A DNA stretch of 15,596 nt from Coemansia sp. RSA 1804 (Eukaryota > Kickxellomycota > Kickxellomycetes > Kickxellales > Kickxellaceae): positions 1 to 15,596 of the forward strand of contig JANBTH010000522.1 of assembly GCA_027578815.1 (NCBI GenBank), written 5' to 3'. Made by a program: the position numbers and the translations under genes. A model generated the notes under the pieces. The model made no database searches. It was not told the origin of the DNA and saw only the letters and a list, made by a program, of their open reading frames with translations. How positions within the stretch are numbered: the first letter of the stretch is position 1; each line of letters opens with the position of its first letter. Positions 1 to 7,690 of the stretch are shown in pieces.

Positions 1-60
1 CGATATCGGCGAATCACAATCACCGGTCCTAATCCAGTCATTTTCACAGGCCAACGGTAA
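1..60 (+). other. possible clipped gene end at left edge
   Basis: The first 60 bases are less AT-rich than what follows. In frame 1 they read open from the edge to a TAA at 58-60 (19 codons, ending ITITGPNPVIFTGQR), which could be the 3' end of a gene entering from the left. The opposite strand is also open: an ATG at 41-39 with an A-rich context reads MTGLGPVIVIRRY off the edge, which could be the 5' end of a leftward gene. Both cannot easily be real, and the stretch is too short to choose or to name a family. Confidence 0.25.
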
Positions 61-751
61 TTGGCTCCGCATAGAGTACTAATCCACGTGCTATGCCAAG
101 AATGAATGCGTTTCATCAGAATGGACAGAGAAAAGATACAGTGTGTTGCATAGAAAAACAAAACCTAAAAGACTGCAAAATGATTCTACGCTCATCATTA
201 TTCTTTAAACAAATGCGGCTCGGGTTTGGCCTTGTCTTTAAGAAAAGTAAAGTTTATCTAGCTGTTCAAGTGCAAAACCCACATATCCCCGCTTGTTAGC
301 CCCAATTCAATGTATGCCCAACTATATCCGCAGTTCTCAATATTTTGCATTCATATTTTACACATTGAATCCTAAATAACTGTTTCCTAATACATGTGTA
401 GAAATAGATAAATGAACATCAAAATTGTATGAAAAATGGAGGGCTGGCATTTCTGGTTAATCCAACACCCCCAATTTGTCGCTCTTATGTGACTTTTGTT
501 CTTTCCATATCCCTTTTCGTTGTAGAAAAAGACAGAGCAAAGCATATGTCAATCTTTTCTGTCGGTTTTTGTAGTATTAAAATGAATGATCAAGAGAGAT
601 ATGTGTCTCTTGTATAAAGCGTTCAACAATAGTTCAAACCCTCAGCCCACCTCTTTTATTGAGTAATTTCCTTTCTTTCTAGATATTATCTCTTTCACTT
701 TCACGTTTATATATCTCTTTTTATCAAATTTAACATAAAAAGAGTAGTAGT
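61..751. other. AT-rich intergenic region upstream of first hydrolase
   Basis: No supported gene. The short open frames at 93-299 and 429-617 have no family features and the composition of non-coding DNA. The right end carries a pyrimidine-rich stretch (about 660-700) and a TATA element just before the hydrolase start, so the last 100 bases or so are probably its promoter and 5' UTR. Confidence 0.5.
708..714 (+). promoter_or_regulatory. TATA box of first alpha/beta hydrolase
   Basis: TATATAT lies 38-44 bases before the ATG at 752, downstream of a CT-rich stretch. This is a plausible core promoter with a short 5' UTR. Confidence 0.5.
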
Positions 752-2024
752 ATGGTGGCTAATGTTGCTGCTAATGATTCCAACTTGCCTGCTGAAGCAA
801 CAGATAGTCCTATTTGGAGCCAACTGCATAAAAGAGGCATAGTAGATATTGACAGCACTGATAGCAATGGTACAGAACCACTAAATGTGTACTATGAAAT
901 ATATGGAAGTGGAACCGAACGCATAGTCTTTGTCAACGGTAAGACACTAGTTTTTATTTTGTATTGTTTGCACATATATTGTCTAAACTGCCAGAGAAGA
1001 AAAAACAATGAATTGCTAATACATTAACCAAATATCACTCACTGCTGTTGTAGGAATGCGTGCCGACCATCATATGTGGGAATCCAACGTCGAGCAGTTT
1101 CTCAAGCTTGGCAACTACCAATGTCTTGTGTACGACCACCGTGGCACAGGCCATTCTGACGAGAGGGGCGGGATTCTGTCAATCACTTCGTCTACGCTAG
1201 CGTCCGACTTAAAAAAGCTTTTGACTGTTCTCAAGTGGGACAATGTTAATATAATTGGAGTTAGTCTAGGCGGTATGGTGGCATTAGAATTTGCCTGCAA
1301 CTACACCAACATGGTTAAGACATTAACACTAGGCGCAACAACATCAGGAGGATACATTCCGCCTTTTACAAGCATTATAGACACCGTGCGCATACTCCTT
1401 TCGCAAGACAGAAAAACAAAATTTGAAAATATCTGCCTATCATACTACACGCGAGAACACTTGGAATCACCTGCACCAGATGGATCCGGATGTAAAACTA
1501 TGCTTGATTACTACTTAGTTGGCACAAAAAGAAGAGCAAAATATAGACTGCGTATGTCAAAATTCACATCTTTAGGACACTTGCTAGGTGTATTCCGCCA
1601 CAGAACATCACCGTCTGAACTTTTAGATTTAGGAATAAAACTCCCAAACAAACAGATTCTTGTTATAGTGGGATCAAAAGACAGGATAATTAATCCGGCA
1701 AACTCTGAATACATGGCCAACCGTATCGGAAGGCAAAATGTTATTTTCCAACAATTTAAGAAAGCAGAGCATGCAATACACACTCAAGAATGTGAACGCT
1801 TTGTAAATAGCATTGATTCTATGATAACCACGTTTAACCGCCAAAACACCTTCCCTACCTTACTCACAACTCGACCCGCAAACAAAACACCAGCCCACTC
1901 TCTGGAGATAGACAAAAAATACAGCACGCATGTTTTCTGGAAAAATAATACTTTTCATGTTTCCATTCTGCTTTGTGTTCTTCTTATACTAGCTTGTGTA
2001 GTATTTCAGATGAGTATAATCTAA
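752..2024 (+). CDS. alpha/beta hydrolase with C-terminal membrane anchor (two exons)
   Basis: Serine hydrolase of the alpha/beta-hydrolase fold (AB_hydrolase_1, broadly like 3-oxoadipate enol-lactonase); the substrate is unknown. Exons are 752-938 and 1054-2024 and give 385 residues. The splice joins codon 63 as Gly in VFVNGM, restoring the usual oxyanion-loop region. Seen in the protein: DHRGTGHSD at about 89-97, nucleophile elbow GVSLGG with Ser133, probable acid Asp272 in VGSKDR, and probable catalytic His302 in AEHAIH. There is no N-terminal signal peptide. Residues about 364-383 form one hydrophobic helix (VSILLCVLLILACVVF) at the extreme C-terminus after a polar linker, so it is probably a tail-anchored protein with the enzyme facing the cytosol. 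An inverted paralogue at 12175-13276 shares the fold, the N-terminal LPAEA-DSPIW block and the intron position but lacks the anchor. Family is sure; function is not. Confidence 0.9.
939..1053 (+). other. spliceosomal intron in first hydrolase gene
   Basis: Intron of 115 bases, starting GTAAGA and ending GTTGTAG. It is phase 1, splitting the Gly63 codon (G|GA). An ATTAAC at about 1023-1028 could serve as the branch point. Removing it joins two frames into one continuous alpha/beta-hydrolase. The second hydrolase gene has an intron at exactly the same codon and phase. Confidence 0.9.
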
Positions 2025-2612
2025 TCTAAATAGCCTAAGCAGCAAAAACATAAAGTTTTTGTTTAAAGAAAATAACATGATAGATTTAGACCTCTTTCAT
2101 GTAGATATTTTCTTTGCAACTAACAATGTCAGAGTATTGTTGACTAGCTAAATAAAATAGCTCACATTTTCTCAGAAAAAAGAGTTGCTCCCACCATATC
2201 TCAACATTTATGCGCCTTGCATCTTGTGTATCCGTTGTCACACGATGAATCCCTTACAAAAAAAAAGCTCAGCACCAGGTGGTCGGACAGGTCATGTTGC
2301 AAATCATTATATTGTACTCTGCTTACAAGAATAGCTTTGACAAGGCAGATTCTGTCTCCTGGGAATGAGAATTTCGTGAGTAATTTTTTTCCTCAACATG
2401 TTCTAATTCAAAATCTCATAGCTAGATTTATCCTTACATGCTACATACTAATGGTTGTTGGCACGCCGTTTTGAAGTTGCCGACAATCAAAGAGCCACAT
2501 GCTTTGTTTAGTTCTGTTTCTCATCAGTCACGTGCATATTGGTTTGTGCACTCCAATGTGTGGCTTATTTTGCCGTGCTTTATTTATTCTAAAATATTAC
2601 TTTTAATAGCTT
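2025..2612. other. intergenic region, no gene seen
   Basis: AT-rich spacer between the first hydrolase and the promoter of the first oxidase. An AATAAA at 2151-2156, about 127 bases after the hydrolase stop, is a plausible poly(A) signal. Open frames at 2217-2474 and 2438-2629 show no family features; the first opens with TTG, not ATG. Clear similarity to the corresponding region before the second oxidase begins only near 2605. Confidence 0.5.
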
Positions 2613-2772
2613 CACACGACCTTGTGTAAGCAATAAAATACCTTAATAAAACAATGTTATAAGCTTTTGACAAGCGATATAGCAATTTTTGACGTCGTGG
2701 ATTGAAACGATAAATGAGGGGGAATACATCTTGAAGTAATGTAAAATTGTTTGCTTTTCTGGCAATATAAAA
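2613..2772 (+). promoter_or_regulatory. promoter of first multicopper oxidase
   Basis: TATAAAA at 2766-2772 lies 90 bases before the ATG. At 2613-2631 is an imperfect dyad, TTCACACGACCTTGTGTAA. A near copy sits at the matching place before the second oxidase, as do a TTGACAAG block (about 2667) and the bases after the TATA box (TATAAAACAACA). A TGACGTCG element near 2690, similar to a cAMP-response element, occurs only in this copy. The identity of the binding factor is unknown. Confidence 0.6.
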
Positions 2773-2855
2773 CAACATCTTTCCCTGTAAAAAAGTGAAA
2801 AAATTATTAGTATATTATTAGTAGGTGTTTTTAAACAAGTTTCTTCAATTGCAAA

Positions 2856-4475
2856 ATGCTACTTAATATTGTTACCACTGCGCTACTAGTGCTGCCGCTT
2901 TGTTTTAGCGCACATGTAGATGTCTACTGGGACGTTGTGTCCCTTATGCTTAATCGTGATGGGTACACGACAAGAGCTACCTACGGAGTCAATGGAAAAT
3001 CGCCAATCCCGCCAGTTTACATAGACAAAGGTGACACTCTTGCGCTGCACGTACACAACTCGTTGGATGAGCCAACGGCTATTCACTTTCACGGCATGTT
3101 TCTGAAGGGCACGCCATATTACGATGGAACAGGCATGGTGACCGAATGTGGCATTCCACCTGGCAAGAACTTTACTTACTACGTGACGCCTGAGCAGGAG
3201 GGAACATATTGGATCCACAGTCACTATAACCACCAGGACGCAGATGGACTTCGCACACCCTTTATTATTCGCGACAGCACACCGATTGCAGACTATGAAG
3301 ACGATCTGCTGTTTTCTCTGGAAGATTGGTACCCAGTTCCGTTTTCGGAAAGAGTTCACTCTATCCTACAACCAGGAGTTCCATTTCCGCCTGCTCCCGA
3401 GTACGCTTATGCACTAATCAATGGATATAATGGCAATGACACAAAGCCAATCAACTTCAAGCCTGGCAAAAAGTACCGCATTCGTGTCTTGAACATGGGT
3501 ATCACCGAGCAGTTCAAGTTTAGCTTGCCTGGGCACAGGATGCAGATAATTGAGGTGGAGGGTGAGCGTACAGTGCCTTATGATGTTAATGGAGTGGATG
3601 TTGGGCCAGGTCAGCGGTACTCTGTTCTTGTTGAGGCCAAGGACACTGACGAGTTTAACTACATTTACAACGTGACCATCTACGCTGGATTTATTACCTT
3701 GGCACCCGGAAGAAACCCGCATAGCTACTTTGGGCTTGTGGAATACAAGCCTGATGCACCCATTAACGCTCCTGCGTCTATTGACGACTCTAACATCCAT
3801 GCCACAAACGACATCTATCTCAACTCGTATGATGAGGAGCCACTTTTGGAGCCGGTTACAAAAGATCTGGTTTTCAAGTTTACAACCAAAATCATGGCCG
3901 ACAACATTACTCACTCTATTCTGGGCAACTATCCTTACAACACTGCGCTGGTCCCAACCATATACACGGCGCTCACAATGGGAGATTTGGCTACTAATCC
4001 AAATGTATATGGAAATCAAACACAGGCCCAGGTTCTTGATTACGGTGACATTGTTGAGATTGAAATGCACGCCACCTCAATTCTTGATCACACGTTCCAC
4101 CTCCACGGCCACAAGTTTCAGATTGTAGAGTACGGCCCCGCGTTTAACGCACCAGACGAATACATTGCAAAGAACCCTGTCCGCCGTTTTAAGGGTGCTC
4201 CACTCAAGCGAGATACGCTTAAAGTTAATGGATTCCAGTATATCAAAATTCGTTTTAAAGCAGATAATCCAGGCGTCTGGCTGTTCCATTGCCACATGGA
4301 TATCCATTTCTACATGGGGTTGGCTGTTATGTTTATTGAAGCACCACTGGAGCTACAAAAGACAATAACAATGCCTGAAGAAATAAACCAGCTTTGCCAC
4401 GACTTGAATGTCAAGACGTCTGGAAATGGTGCTGGAAATGCTGGGTTTAACATGACTGGGCTTCCGGTGCTTTAG
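2856..4475 (+). CDS. secreted Fet3-type multicopper oxidase, copy 1
   Basis: Blue copper oxidase coupling one-electron oxidation of a substrate (iron, phenol or similar) to reduction of oxygen to water. Single exon, 539 residues. A signal peptide covers residues 1 to about 18, ending CFS before AHVDVYW. Three cupredoxin domains follow, with all four copper motifs: HFHG at 77-80, WIHSH at 119-123, HTFHLHGH at 412-419, and HCHMDIHFYMGL at 478-489. His412, Cys479 and His484 would be type-1 ligands, with Leu489 at the axial position as in Fet3 and laccases. The middle block VPTIYTALTMGDLATNPNVYG (residues 367-387) and the end SGNGAGNAGFNMTG are typical of the Fet3/ferroxidase subfamily. Six NxT sequons suggest N-glycosylation. 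Unlike Fet3 it ends just after GLPVL with no Ser/Thr linker or membrane helix, so it is probably soluble, and no Ftr1 permease is nearby. The ferroxidase acidic residues of Fet3 could not be placed with confidence, so iron oxidation versus laccase-like activity is open. Confidence 0.95.
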   Translation: MLLNIVTTALLVLPLCFSAHVDVYWDVVSLMLNRDGYTTRATYGVNGKSPIPPVYIDKGDTLALHVHNSLDEPTAIHFHGMFLKGTPYYDGTGMVTECGIPPGKNFTYYVTPEQEGTYWIHSHYNHQDADGLRTPFIIRDSTPIADYEDDLLFSLEDWYPVPFSERVHSILQPGVPFPPAPEYAYALINGYNGNDTKPINFKPGKKYRIRVLNMGITEQFKFSLPGHRMQIIEVEGERTVPYDVNGVDVGPGQRYSVLVEAKDTDEFNYIYNVTIYAGFITLAPGRNPHSYFGLVEYKPDAPINAPASIDDSNIHATNDIYLNSYDEEPLLEPVTKDLVFKFTTKIMADNITHSILGNYPYNTALVPTIYTALTMGDLATNPNVYGNQTQAQVLDYGDIVEIEMHATSILDHTFHLHGHKFQIVEYGPAFNAPDEYIAKNPVRRFKGAPLKRDTLKVNGFQYIKIRFKADNPGVWLFHCHMDIHFYMGLAVMFIEAPLELQKTITMPEEINQLCHDLNVKTSGNGAGNAGFNMTGLPVL

Positions 4476-4481
4476 CAACAG

Positions 4482-4513
4482 CATACTGATTAGGCGATTT
4501 CTATTAAGAATAA
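4482..4513 (+). promoter_or_regulatory. conserved 3' UTR block, copy 1
   Basis: Starting six bases after the stop codon, 32 consecutive bases are identical to 7232-7263 after the second oxidase, although the bases between stop and block differ. It contains ACTGATTAGGCGATTTC and then AATAAT-like sequence, so it may carry 3'-end formation or mRNA-stability signals. Recent gene conversion could also explain it. Confidence 0.5.
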
Positions 4514-4545
4514 TATTATATTGAAGCGCTGCTTTGTGATCTGTG

Positions 4546-5009
4546 ATGTGTTATTTTGTGGGGGTTATATTTAATTGTAATATACTACCAATCCAGAGAA
4601 TTCAGCACATAGATCTTGTGGAGGGTTTCTAAGGCAACAGGTATTTTACACCGGAGTTCACTACACCGCCAACATCTGGGTTACCATTTGTCAACAAAAC
4701 CGGATCTGTTGCCAATAAGGCTGTGATGGAAGGAAAAGAATTCTAATATGTATTCACAAGCCACGAAAAGCTGTTTTTGGCCGCCCGAAATGCAAAACCT
4801 GTTAAAGCAAATTTACTCTACAACATGGATTTTATGCTGGTGGCGTTTTGTGGGAACCAAAAAGAACCTTGTCAAAATAATATAACTAGTAAGGAATATC
4901 ATGCCTAGGATTCTCTTTGGAAAACAAAATTTGCAATGGCTTCATCAAATACCCAATAGCGTTGTTTTTAACTACCAAAAATGCCACAATTTTTGGTAAA
5001 TACATATAA
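4546..5009 (+). pseudogene. candidate decayed gene between the two oxidases
   Basis: No intact frame, but one frame (codons starting at 4546) reads like protein on both sides of in-frame stops at 4630-4632 and 4744-4746. Stretches seen are LPIQRIQHIDLVEGF, then FTPEFTTPPTSGLPFVNKTG, then HEKLFLAARNAKPVKANLLY and MLVAFCGNQKEPCQNNITS, up to a stop at 4906-4908. The coding look then shifts to another frame (about 4902-5009: FSLENKICNGFIKYP and following), stopping at 5007. A further frame at 4981-5175 encodes a hydrophobic stretch and might be a remnant tail. Several cysteines and an NIT sequon hint at a secreted or extracytoplasmic protein. I do not recognise the family. A spliced gene with short introns is the alternative, though I found no convincing splice sites. 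Confidence 0.35.
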
Positions 5010-5378
5010 AATGTATATATCCTATATTTGCTTTGTTTTATCTATGACAATGTGTTTGCAAGCCATATATTCTGGGTGCTTGATATTGCACAAAGCACAT
5101 TCAATAGAAAAACCCAGCACAGGGTGGCTAAAGAACATACTAAAGGCTATTGTTCTGCCTCTCGTGATAATATAGTTTCTAAGCCCAATAGTTATATTTC
5201 TTAAAAGAAAACCTGCAATGCATTTATATTTTGCGTTAGCTATTTTGTAAACTTCTCACGCTTATTTTTTTTATAAAAAAAACTTTTAGCTGTTATAGAC
5301 ACAAATGTGATAATCCATATATTCTGTTGTTTTCTAGTTGAATGTTGTTTTACATTGTACAAATAAAACTTCAATATG
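5010..5378. other. AT-rich spacer before second oxidase promoter
   Basis: No supported gene. The frame at 4981-5175 (64 codons) has one hydrophobic segment and no recognised family; it may be the tail of the decayed gene to its left or chance. Homopolymer A/T runs occur around 5266-5282. Confidence 0.4.
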
Positions 5379-5525
5379 TTCACACGATATTGTGCAAAAG
5401 ATAAAACGTAAAAGTTATAACGAATTGAATATAATTTGACAAGAATTATAGTAATTTTTAAAGCCATAAATGGAAATGGGTACTAGCTTTAAAAATAACA
5501 TACTCTTATTTCTGACAGTATAAAA
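5379..5525 (+). promoter_or_regulatory. promoter of second multicopper oxidase
   Basis: TATAAAA at 5519-5525 lies 87 bases before the ATG, almost the same spacing as in copy 1. The imperfect dyad TTCACACGATATTGTGCAA at 5379-5397 matches the copy-1 dyad at 2613-2631 in both arms, with the centre changed. A shared TTGACAAG (about 5437) lies between dyad and TATA. The rest of the interval has drifted, which makes the dyad the best candidate for a selected regulator site. Confidence 0.6.
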
Positions 5526-5605
5526 CAACAGCCTTCTCCTACAATGCATTCCAGGTCAACTATAAACATAATTATTGGACGGCTATAAAATTGTTATTTC
5601 TTAAG

Positions 5606-7225
5606 ATGCTTTTTAATATCTTTTCCGCTGCGTTGTTAGCGCTGTCTCCTTGTTTTGGTGCGCATGTTGATGTTTATTGGAATATTGTTTTACTTGAACT
5701 CACTCGTGACGGATACAACACAAGAACATCATTTGGAGTCAATGGACAGTCACCAATTCCTCCCATTTACATTGACAGGGGCGATACTCTTGCGCTGCAC
5801 GTACACAACTCATTGGACGGTCCTACGTCTATCCATTTCCATGGCCTCTATATGGAAAATACTCCGTACTATGATGGTGCAGGCATGGTGACTGAGTGTG
5901 GCATTCCACCTGGCAAGAACTTTACTTACTATGTGACACCCGAGCAAGAGGGAACATACTGGGTCCATGGCCATTATAACCATCAAGTTGCGGATGGGCT
6001 TCGAACAGCATTTATTATTCGCGAAAGAATACCAATTGCTGATTACGACGAAGATCTGCTGATTACTTTAGAAGACTGGTACCCGACTCCAATCCTTGAA
6101 AAGATGAAGGATATTCTTCAGCCAGGCCTACCTTTTCCTCCAGAAACAAAATATCCATATGGCCTGATTAACGGGTATAATGGCAATGACACAAAACCTA
6201 TTCATTTTTCTCCCGGGAAAAAGTATCGTATTCGTGTTTTAAACATAGGAACAATCGAGCATTTCCAGTTTACTTTGCCTGGACACAAGATGCAGATAAT
6301 TGAGGCGGAAGGCGAGCGTACAGTCCCTTACGACGTCGATGGAGTACTTGTTGGTCCAGGCCAGCGTTACTCTGTTCTTGTTGAGGCCAAAGACACTGAT
6401 GAGTTCAACTACATATACAATGCAACACTTGTCGCAGAATTCATACCGAGTTCGCCGGGATTAAATCCTCATCATTACTTTGGTCTTGTAGAGTACAGGT
6501 CTGATGCGCCTGTTCATGTTCCTGTTATCACTGGCAACTTAGATATTAACCCCGCAGTTGATATTGAACTTGTTCCATATGATAAGGAGCCGCTTTTGGA
6601 GCCAGTCACAAAGCATTTGAACTTTAAGTTAGTAACCAAAATCATGGCTGACGAAATTACTCACTCTATTTTAGGCAACTATCCTTACTCTACCGCGAGG
6701 GTTCCAACCATATACACTGCGCTCACAATGGGAGATTTGGCTACTAATCCGAATGTTTATGGAAATCAAACACAGGCCCAGGTTCTTGATTTTGGCGATA
6801 TTGTTGAACTTGAATTTCACGCCACGTCGCCGCTTGATCACACGTTTCATCTGCACGGCCACAAGTTTCAGATTGTAGAGTATGGCCCCGCGTTTAATGC
6901 GCCGGATTCATACAAAGCACAGCGCCCTGTCCTCCGTTCCAAGGGTGCACCACTCAAGCGAGATACGCTTTTGGTGCGCGGATTTCAGTATATAAAAATT
7001 CGTTTTAAAGCAGATAATCCAGGCGTCTGGCTGTTCCATTGCCACATGGATGTGCACTTCTACATGGGTCTGGCTGTCATGTTTATTGAAGCACCGCTGG
7101 AGCTGCAAAAGACTGTTACAATGCCGGAGAAAATGAATCAGTTCTGCCGCGACTTGAATGTCAAGACGTCTGGAAATGGTGCTGGAAATGCTGGGTTTAA
7201 TATGACTGGGCTTCCTGTGCTTTAA
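5606..7225 (+). CDS. secreted Fet3-type multicopper oxidase, copy 2
   Basis: Tandem paralogue of the oxidase at 2856-4475 with the same predicted chemistry and secretion. The ATG at 5606 is chosen because the upstream in-frame TTG at 5591 is not a eukaryotic start and because 5606 matches copy 1 exactly, giving 539 residues. The two proteins align end to end without a gap; I count 118 differences, about 78% identity. Signal peptide about 1-18 (MLFNIFSAALLALSPCFG). Copper motifs are HFHG 77-80, WVHGH 119-123, HTFHLHGH 412-419 and HCHMDVHFYMGL 478-489. The Ser-to-Gly change at 122 between the two type-2/3 histidines is known elsewhere in the superfamily. Differences cluster at residues 161-190 and 273-350, which may alter the substrate pocket. 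It also lacks a C-terminal membrane helix. The two copies may differ in substrate or expression. Confidence 0.95.
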   Translation: MLFNIFSAALLALSPCFGAHVDVYWNIVLLELTRDGYNTRTSFGVNGQSPIPPIYIDRGDTLALHVHNSLDGPTSIHFHGLYMENTPYYDGAGMVTECGIPPGKNFTYYVTPEQEGTYWVHGHYNHQVADGLRTAFIIRERIPIADYDEDLLITLEDWYPTPILEKMKDILQPGLPFPPETKYPYGLINGYNGNDTKPIHFSPGKKYRIRVLNIGTIEHFQFTLPGHKMQIIEAEGERTVPYDVDGVLVGPGQRYSVLVEAKDTDEFNYIYNATLVAEFIPSSPGLNPHHYFGLVEYRSDAPVHVPVITGNLDINPAVDIELVPYDKEPLLEPVTKHLNFKLVTKIMADEITHSILGNYPYSTARVPTIYTALTMGDLATNPNVYGNQTQAQVLDFGDIVELEFHATSPLDHTFHLHGHKFQIVEYGPAFNAPDSYKAQRPVLRSKGAPLKRDTLLVRGFQYIKIRFKADNPGVWLFHCHMDVHFYMGLAVMFIEAPLELQKTVTMPEKMNQFCRDLNVKTSGNGAGNAGFNMTGLPVL

Positions 7226-7231
7226 TAGTAA

Positions 7232-7263
7232 CATACTGATTAGGCGATTTCTATTAAGAATAA
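7232..7263 (+). promoter_or_regulatory. conserved 3' UTR block, copy 2
   Basis: Identical over 32 bases to 4482-4513 after the first oxidase, at the same distance from the stop codon. Similarity continues more loosely through ATTATAT-GAAGC to about 7277 and then fades, marking the right end of the duplicated unit. Confidence 0.5.
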
Positions 7264-7576
7264 CATTATATGGAAGCTTTGTTTTCTGATTAGTAAATTA
7301 TGCATTTCCAACAGCTATTGTTAAGAGTTTTCGGATTTCCCTGAGCTAGTTTTTAGTTTTAATTAATGTAAATCGGTATCTTGTTGTTGTCATTGTCTGA
7401 AAGGATTTCATGTTGAAGATTTTAAGCAGTATCTGGTTTAAAGCATTCATTTTTACCTGAAAAACGCTCATGTGGTTTAATGCACCTGCTTGTGCTACAT
7501 TGCGGCGTGCATGGGGCGGATGCGGTTTTTTGCAGAGTTAGGAATGAAAATATCATTACGCCAATCTCGCATTCCC

Positions 7577-7584
7577 TATTTAAA
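7577..7584 (+). promoter_or_regulatory. TATA-like element of MATE gene
   Basis: TATTTAAA about 107 bases before the preferred ATG at 7691. A transcript starting 30 bases or so downstream would begin near the upstream in-frame ATG at 7607, which helps favour 7691 as the true start. Confidence 0.4.
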
Positions 7585-7690
7585 TTGTTGCAGAGGTTTG
7601 TAGCTCATGTTTTGCTGCTTTTTATCAGCTAGTTTGCCTTTTAATTATTTCAATACGTATACTTTATTCTCTTGTGTCGCAAATACCAAC

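Larger units (their letters stand above)
7226..7690. other. oxidase 3' UTR and upstream region of the MATE gene
   Basis: The left end holds the conserved oxidase 3' UTR block at 7232-7263. The middle is AT-rich. At 7501-7525 a GC-rich patch stands out, with TGCGG repeated 20 bases apart around ATGGGGCGG; it could bind a zinc-finger regulator. TATTTAAA at 7577-7584 is a probable TATA element for the MATE gene. No separate gene is seen. Confidence 0.45.

Noticed and set aside
93..617. Two short ORFs upstream of the first hydrolase
   Set aside because: No family features, domains or promoter match; consistent with chance open frames.
620..655. Possible tRNA B-box (AGTTCAAACC)
   Set aside because: No matching A-box, anticodon arm or acceptor stem could be formed around it.
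2160..2400. Extending the tandem duplication further left by weak matches near 2270 and 5110
   Set aside because: The shared AAAA-CAGCAC-GGTGG-like pattern is short and gapped; similarity is not convincing left of about 2605.
2217..2629. Two overlapping plus-strand ORFs in the hydrolase-oxidase spacer
   Set aside because: The first opens with TTG, the encoded peptides show no family features, and the composition is non-coding.
2613..2631. Reading the oxidase dyads as a yeast Aft1 or Mac1 site
   Set aside because: Neither the TGCACCC core of Aft1 nor the TTTGCTC core of Mac1 is present, so no known metal regulator is claimed.
3414..4070. Antisense ORF of 218 codons within the first oxidase
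   Set aside because: Frame shadow of the oxidase codons. No signal or family feature, and the sense frame is certain.
5591..5605. Extension of the second oxidase by five codons to 5591
   Set aside because: The codon at 5591 is TTG, not a credible eukaryotic start, and 5606 gives exact length and alignment with copy 1.
7607..7690. Longer MATE protein starting at 7607
   Set aside because: It would add 28 hydrophobic residues before a polar tail typical of the family's start. The ATG context at 7607 is weaker than at 7691, and the TATA-like element at 7577 would place the transcript start near 7607.
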